From Chroogloeocystis siderophila 5.2 s.c.1 (GTDB taxonomy: Bacteria; Cyanobacteriota; Cyanobacteriia; Cyanobacteriales; Chroococcidiopsidaceae): 64,000 nt of DNA. Where the stretch lies: positions 248,001 to 312,000 of the forward strand of contig NZ_MRCC01000004.1 in the NCBI RefSeq assembly GCF_001904655.1, in the 5' to 3' direction. Shown one piece after another: positions 61,801-64,000 of this stretch (position 1 is the stretch's first letter; every line of letters begins with the position of its first letter). Made by a program: the position numbers and the translations under genes. The notes under the pieces are model-generated. The model saw nothing but the letters and a program-made list of their open reading frames with translations, had not been told where the DNA came from and ran no database searches.

Positions 61801-62422
61801 CCGAGCCTACCAGCATCGTACCTGTCGTCTCCATTGTCACCGATACCATTAGGGGGCGTCGTTCTCTCTTGCGGTGAAATACCGACTCAACCGCGTTTAA
61901 TGCTGCTTTGATTTGCAGAACGTCCTGACACGTTTCAATAATAAATAAATCAACTCCGCCGTCATATAATCCTTCAGCTTGTTCGGCAAAAGCGGCTTGC
62001 AATGTGTCAAAGTCGATGTGTCCTAGCGTTGGTAATTTAGTTGTTGGTCCCATCGAACCAGCAACAAAGCGGGGTTTTTCTGGCGTCGAAAATTCTGCTG
62101 CAACTTGTTTTGCGAGTTCTGCGGCTTTTTTGTTTAAGTAGTAAGCTTGATCGGCTAAGTCATACTCTGCTAAAACAATTGACGCTCCACCAAACGTATC
62201 TGTCTCGATAACATCCGCACCTGCTGCCAAAAAGTCGCGGTGTACCTTGGCGACGGCTTCGGGTTTGGTATGGACTAAATACTCGTTACACCCTTCGTAC
62301 TGCACTCCTCCAAAGTCAGCTGCGGTAAGATTTTGAGTTTGCAAATTTGTTCCCATCGCGCCATCGAAGACGATGACAGGACGTTCTGGACTATGAAGGC
62401 GAGTCAAAAAAGGGCTGTTCAT
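58865..62422 (-). CDS. metH: Cobalamin-dependent methionine synthase
   Basis: Transfers a methyl group from methyltetrahydrofolate to homocysteine using B12. Domains of the 1185-residue protein: homocysteine binding (about 1-320; zinc ligands in NCATG and [11 protein letters not shown]), folate binding (about 330-610; [19 protein letters not shown]), B12 cap and B12-binding (about 640-880; [17 protein letters not shown] with the His that ligates cobalt) and activation (about 950-1180). Two stretches look foreign: a linker of about 45 residues after the B12 domain containing TTGGTAA-type repeats, and [16 protein letters not shown] inside the activation domain from a GAACCACGAAG-type repeat. 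Confidence 0.96.
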   Translation of the reverse strand: MNSPFLTRLHSPERPVIVFDGAMGTNLQTQNLTAADFGGVQYEGCNEYLVHTKPEAVAKVHRDFLAAGADVIETDTFGGASIVLAEYDLADQAYYLNKKAAELAKQVAAEFSTPEKPRFVAGSMGPTTKLPTLGHIDFDTLQAAFAEQAEGLYDGGVDLFIIETCQDVLQIKAALNAVESVFHRKRERRPLMVSVTMETTGTMLVGSDISAALTILEPYPIDILGLNCATGPDRMAEHIKYLSQHSPFVVSCIPNAGLPENVGGQAHYRLTPLELRMALMHFVEDLGVQVIGGCCGTRPDHIQQLAEIAATLKPKERHPRYEPAAASIYSAQPYDQDNSFLIVGERLNASGSKKCRELLNAEDWDGLVSMAKAQVREGAHVLDVNVDYVGRDGVRDMHELVSRLVTNVTLPLMLDSTEWEKMEAGLKVAGGKCLLNSTNYEDGEPRFFKVLELAKQYGAGIVVGTIDEDGMARTADKKFEIAQRAYNQAVEYGIPPEEIFFDTLALPISTGIEEDRANGKATIESIRRIREELPGCHVILGVSNVSFGLNPAARVVLNSMFLHEAMTAGMDAAIVSASKILPLAKIAPEHQEVCRKLIYDERQFDGDICVYDPLAELTTVFEGATTKRDRTIDESIPIEERLKRHIIDGERIGLEEQLQKALEKYAPLDIINNFLLDGMKVVGELFGSGQMQLPFVLQSAETMKAAVAYLEPFMEKQESGNNSKGTVVIATVKGDVHDIGKNLVDIILSNNGYKVVNLGIKQPVENIIDAYEQHKADCIAMSGLLVKSTAFMKENLEVFNQRGITAPVILGGAALTPKFVYEDCQKTYKGQVVYGKDAFSDLHFMDKLMPAKSQGHWDDLQGFLNGISNQNSEIRTQVSEASTPDKETPISDRQLPITTEVDTRRSDAVAVEIERPTPPFWGTKILQLEDIAWDELFWYLDLQALIAGQWQFRKPKEQSKAEYQAFLAEKVYPILEHWKQRIVAEKLLHPQVSYGYFPCQAVGNSLVIYEPNHEDAKDTKEIARFEFPRQKSLRRLCIADFFAPQESGVIDVFPMQAVTMGDIATEFAQELFRANQYTDYLYFHGLAVQMAEALAEWVHARIRHELGFGAEEPDNIRDVLAQRYQGSRYSFGYPACPNIQDQYKLLELLESDRINLYMDESEQLYPEQSTTAIIAYHPVAKYFSA
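59355..59391. repeat. GAACCACGAAGATGC-type dispersed repeat inside metH
   Basis: On the minus strand: GAACCACGAAGATGCGAAG, then GACACAAAGGAAAT. It encodes [11 protein letters not shown] within the activation domain of methionine synthase, in frame. A second copy encodes the end of the XPB-like helicase (41181-41225). Confidence 0.75.
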
Positions 62423-62593
62423 ATATAAATATCGCTAGCAAATGGGACGAACTGTCTGATTGCTGAAAATTAAGTTAAGAATAATCAACTTGTATATATT
62501 TTGCAAAATTTCCGAGCAATAGGGAGCGATCGCATCGAAATAATTACCTTTTATTACCTAATGTCCTACAAAAAAACCATCATGCCTATCTAG

Positions 62594-63415
62594 AGTCAAT
62601 TCTCTGCTTGCTCTCGCCTTCCAGATGTGCGGCTAGTCGATTCTATCGTACAGTTACTCGCATTCACTCCAGGAAGTGTTATTGCTGGTATTGGTGCAGG
62701 CACAGCCGGCTATAGTAGGATGCTTGCTAAACGTGGATTCCACCTTCTGCCGTGATGCGATCGCATACACCACACCCACAAGTACAATGGCTTTGTGATG
62801 ACGCTGAGGCAATTTCTTTACCTGATCGTGCAGTAGATGCTGTCATTTGTCTTCTTGCAGTTTACTATTTTTCTGATCTCAAAAAAGCCTTTTGCGAGAT
62901 GAACCGGATTGCTAAAAAAGATTATTATTCTTACTTTTGATGCGATCGCAGGCGAAATTTTCTGGTTGTATAATTATTTTCCTTTTATTCGAGAGTACGA
63001 CCAACAAGTTTTTTTTAGCTTTAAAAAACGTTGTATCTCTCCTTAAACAAATGACTCAAGGAGTCGTTGATATTCTTCATCCTTTTTCATGCTATCCCCC
63101 GATTTATCAGATTCATTCTTAGCCGCAGGCTGGCGAAAACCTGAAATCTATTTAATTCCTCATGTTAGAGTCAGTATGTCAGCTTTTGCTTTAACTCATC
63201 CTGATGTAGTTCAAACCGAAATTAATCTTCTTCAAGCCGATTTAGATAATGGTCAATGGAGTACAAAATATGGACGATTTAAGCAACTTAATCAATTAGA
63301 TGTAGGCTATAGATTCTTATGCGCGAAAAAAAGGAATCAGAAGTTAATTTTAGAACAACAAAGGAGTAGAAACATGTTCTTTCCTACTCCCTACATTACT
63401 TCACAACGGCTTTAG
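62594..63415 (+). pseudogene. SAM-dependent methyltransferase gene broken by several frameshifts
   Basis: Successive frames spell one protein: FSACSRLPDVRLVDSIVQLLA, GSVIAGIGAGTAGYSRMLAKRGFHL (the SAM-binding motif I), then after a break HPQVQWLCDDAEAISLPDRAVDAVICLLAVYYFSDLKKAF, then LTFDAIAGEIFWLYNYFPFIREY, NVVSLLKQMTQGVVDILHPF and finally LSPDLSDSFLAAGWRKPEIYL and VSMSAFALTHPDVVQTEINLLQADLDNGQWSTKYGRF. At least four frame changes are needed. The order matches a class I methyltransferase of about 250 residues. It cannot make a functional enzyme. Confidence 0.8.
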
Positions 63416-63429
63416 TGATAACTTGAATC

Positions 63430-63594
63430 TTAGTTGCATCCACAACCACTGTGACCGCAACCTGAACCACTTGTATGACCATTAGCACAGGCTTCGCTGC
63501 AATAAGGCTTACCGTCTTTTTGAATCGCGTCTTCTAAAGAAACAATACACAAACAAGATTCGCACGCACACTTCATTTGGGTTACAGTTGTCAT
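63430..63594 (-). CDS. smtA: Metallothionein SmtA
   Basis: A 54-residue cysteine-rich protein that binds zinc and other metals in a Cys/His cluster. It reads MTTVTQMKCACESCLCIVSL, EDAIQKDGKPYCSEACANGH, TSGSGCGHSGCGCN, with nine Cys and histidines in the NGHTSGSGCGHSGCGC tail. The CxCxxCxC start and the YCSExCANGH core are those of the cyanobacterial SmtA family. Below 60 codons, so easy to miss. An SmtB-type operator lies 36 bp before the ATG. The regulator gene smtB is not in the window. Confidence 0.93.
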   Translation of the reverse strand: MTTVTQMKCACESCLCIVSLEDAIQKDGKPYCSEACANGHTSGSGCGHSGCGCN

Positions 63595-63629
63595 TTTTTT
63601 GTCCTAGCTCTGAATATTAATATAACATA

Positions 63630-63643
63630 TGAACAGGTATTCA
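63630..63643 (-). promoter_or_regulatory. SmtB/ArsR-type zinc-responsive operator
   Basis: TGAACAGGTATTCA on the plus strand is a 6-2-6 inverted repeat (TGAACA and TGAATA in mirrored orientation), the core of the 12-2-12 operator bound by SmtB/ZiaR-type repressors (canonical smt site: TGAACA-GT-TATTCA). It sits 36-49 bp upstream of the smtA ATG, where it would cover the promoter. Confidence 0.75.
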
Positions 63644-63698
63644 GGTGTTTTTCAAAAAAATTTACACTGAGGATTTTTGGCGAATTGGCGATATCGCC

Positions 63699-64000
63699 CT
63701 AACGGTAGTTAGTAAACTGTAGAGCTACTGGAAAATCTTCCTGCTTCAAACGTTGCATAACAGCTTGCAAGTCATCTTTTGTTTTACTAGAGACTCGCAC
63801 TGCGTCGCCTTGAATCGAGGCTTGTACTTTCTTAAATTCGTCGCGAATCAATTTTGAGATTTGCTTGCCAATTTCCTGGCTAATGCCTTTTTTGAGCTTA
63901 ATTTCTTGGCGGACGCGGTTTCCGCTTGCGGATTCAACTTTACCAAAATCAAAGATTTTCATCGACAACTGGCGCTTCGCAGCTTTTTCGCGTAAGACAG
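63699..64000 (-). CDS. YajQ-family nucleotide/c-di-GMP-binding protein (C-terminal part)
   Basis: The frame enters from the right edge ([22 protein letters not shown]) and ends in [13 protein letters not shown] at 63699, the standard C-terminus of the 163-residue YajQ family. It has the conserved [44 protein letters not shown] segment. Some family members bind cyclic di-GMP and act as effectors, but the role in cyanobacteria is not established. About 100 of 163 residues are inside the window. Confidence 0.93.
   Translation of the reverse strand, partial: VLREKAAKRQLSMKIFDFGKVESASGNRVRQEIKLKKGISQEIGKQISKLIRDEFKKVQASIQGDAVRVSSKTKDDLQAVMQRLKQEDFPVALQFTNYR

Noticed and set aside
1-64000. CRISPR arrays, tRNA or rRNA genes, tmRNA, RNase P RNA
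   Set aside because: Looked for regularly spaced repeats and for tRNA-like TPsiC arms (GGTTCGAATCC type) and rRNA signatures while reading; none was convincing. A covariance-model scan would be needed to exclude small RNAs.

Overview
The window comes from a cyanobacterial chromosome, seen as dense coding on both strands. The HIP1 octamer GCGATCGC recurs throughout. Lineage-typical genes are present: a CRR6-type NDH-1 assembly factor, a FurC/PerR-like regulator, a DUF3685 response regulator, a pilMNOQ locus without pilP, a SpkB-like kinase with pentapeptide repeats, an SmtA metallothionein and B12-dependent metH with cobK and cobD. Many dispersed short repeats, several decayed genes, a LEA-like protein and an osmolyte ABC system would fit a Chroococcidiopsis/Gloeocapsopsis-type organism. 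That placement is inference.

Layout. 1-6.9 kb: the beta-carbonic anhydrase start, a GT9 protein, a CRR6 homologue, a GspE/PilB ATPase, a Fur-family regulator and a response regulator with Glu in place of the phospho-acceptor Asp. 6.95-8.8 kb: a decay zone with a dead DDE-type IS, a CheR/PAS-like relic and a 313-bp MITE-like element whose ends resemble those of the IS. 8.8-20 kb: an atypical flavoprotein, a four-helix protein, cobD, HU, the pilM-N-O-Q cluster, an orphan sugar-binding lipoprotein and SSB. 20-36.5 kb: a GDP-mannose pyrophosphorylase/phosphomannomutase fusion with a degenerate mutase half, cobK, pheT, a glycine-zipper/LEA-like protein, SpkB, moeA, a broken RDD gene, and rpmG-rpsR-rnb. 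36.8-39.4 kb: a compact group of unfamiliar genes combining membrane anchors, coiled coils, a HicA-like fold and a possible OST-HTH/LOTUS domain. 39.8-42.7 kb: a Bax1-like (DUF790) nuclease next to an XPB-like helicase. 42.7-46 kb: an osmoprotectant ABC system interrupted by an antisense Uma2 pseudogene. 49-53.7 kb: an NAD cluster, pncB-nadD-nrtR-nadE. 53.6-64 kb: small exported proteins, an ABC ATPase, a TPR protein, YbjQ, a second Uma2 relic, metH, a shattered methyltransferase gene, smtA with an SmtB-type operator, and the end of yajQ.

Two themes stand out. First, dispersed repeats (a GGGCAAGGCA palindrome, GGTCAGA-type and TTGGTAA-type heptamers, and a GAACCACGAAGA-type repeat) occur between genes and also inside or at the ends of reading frames (cobD, helicase, DUF790, pncB, metH), where they add residues without breaking the gene. 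Second, several proteins keep a family fold but have lost the usual catalytic residues: the flavoprotein, the mutase half, the Nudix domain of NrtR, the receiver domain, the HicA-like domain and the GT9 protein.

The best candidate for an undescribed system is the 36.8-39.4 kb group. The helicase-nuclease pair beside it points the opposite way and is probably a separate DNA-repair unit. All family calls come from reading translations by eye; no database search was run.
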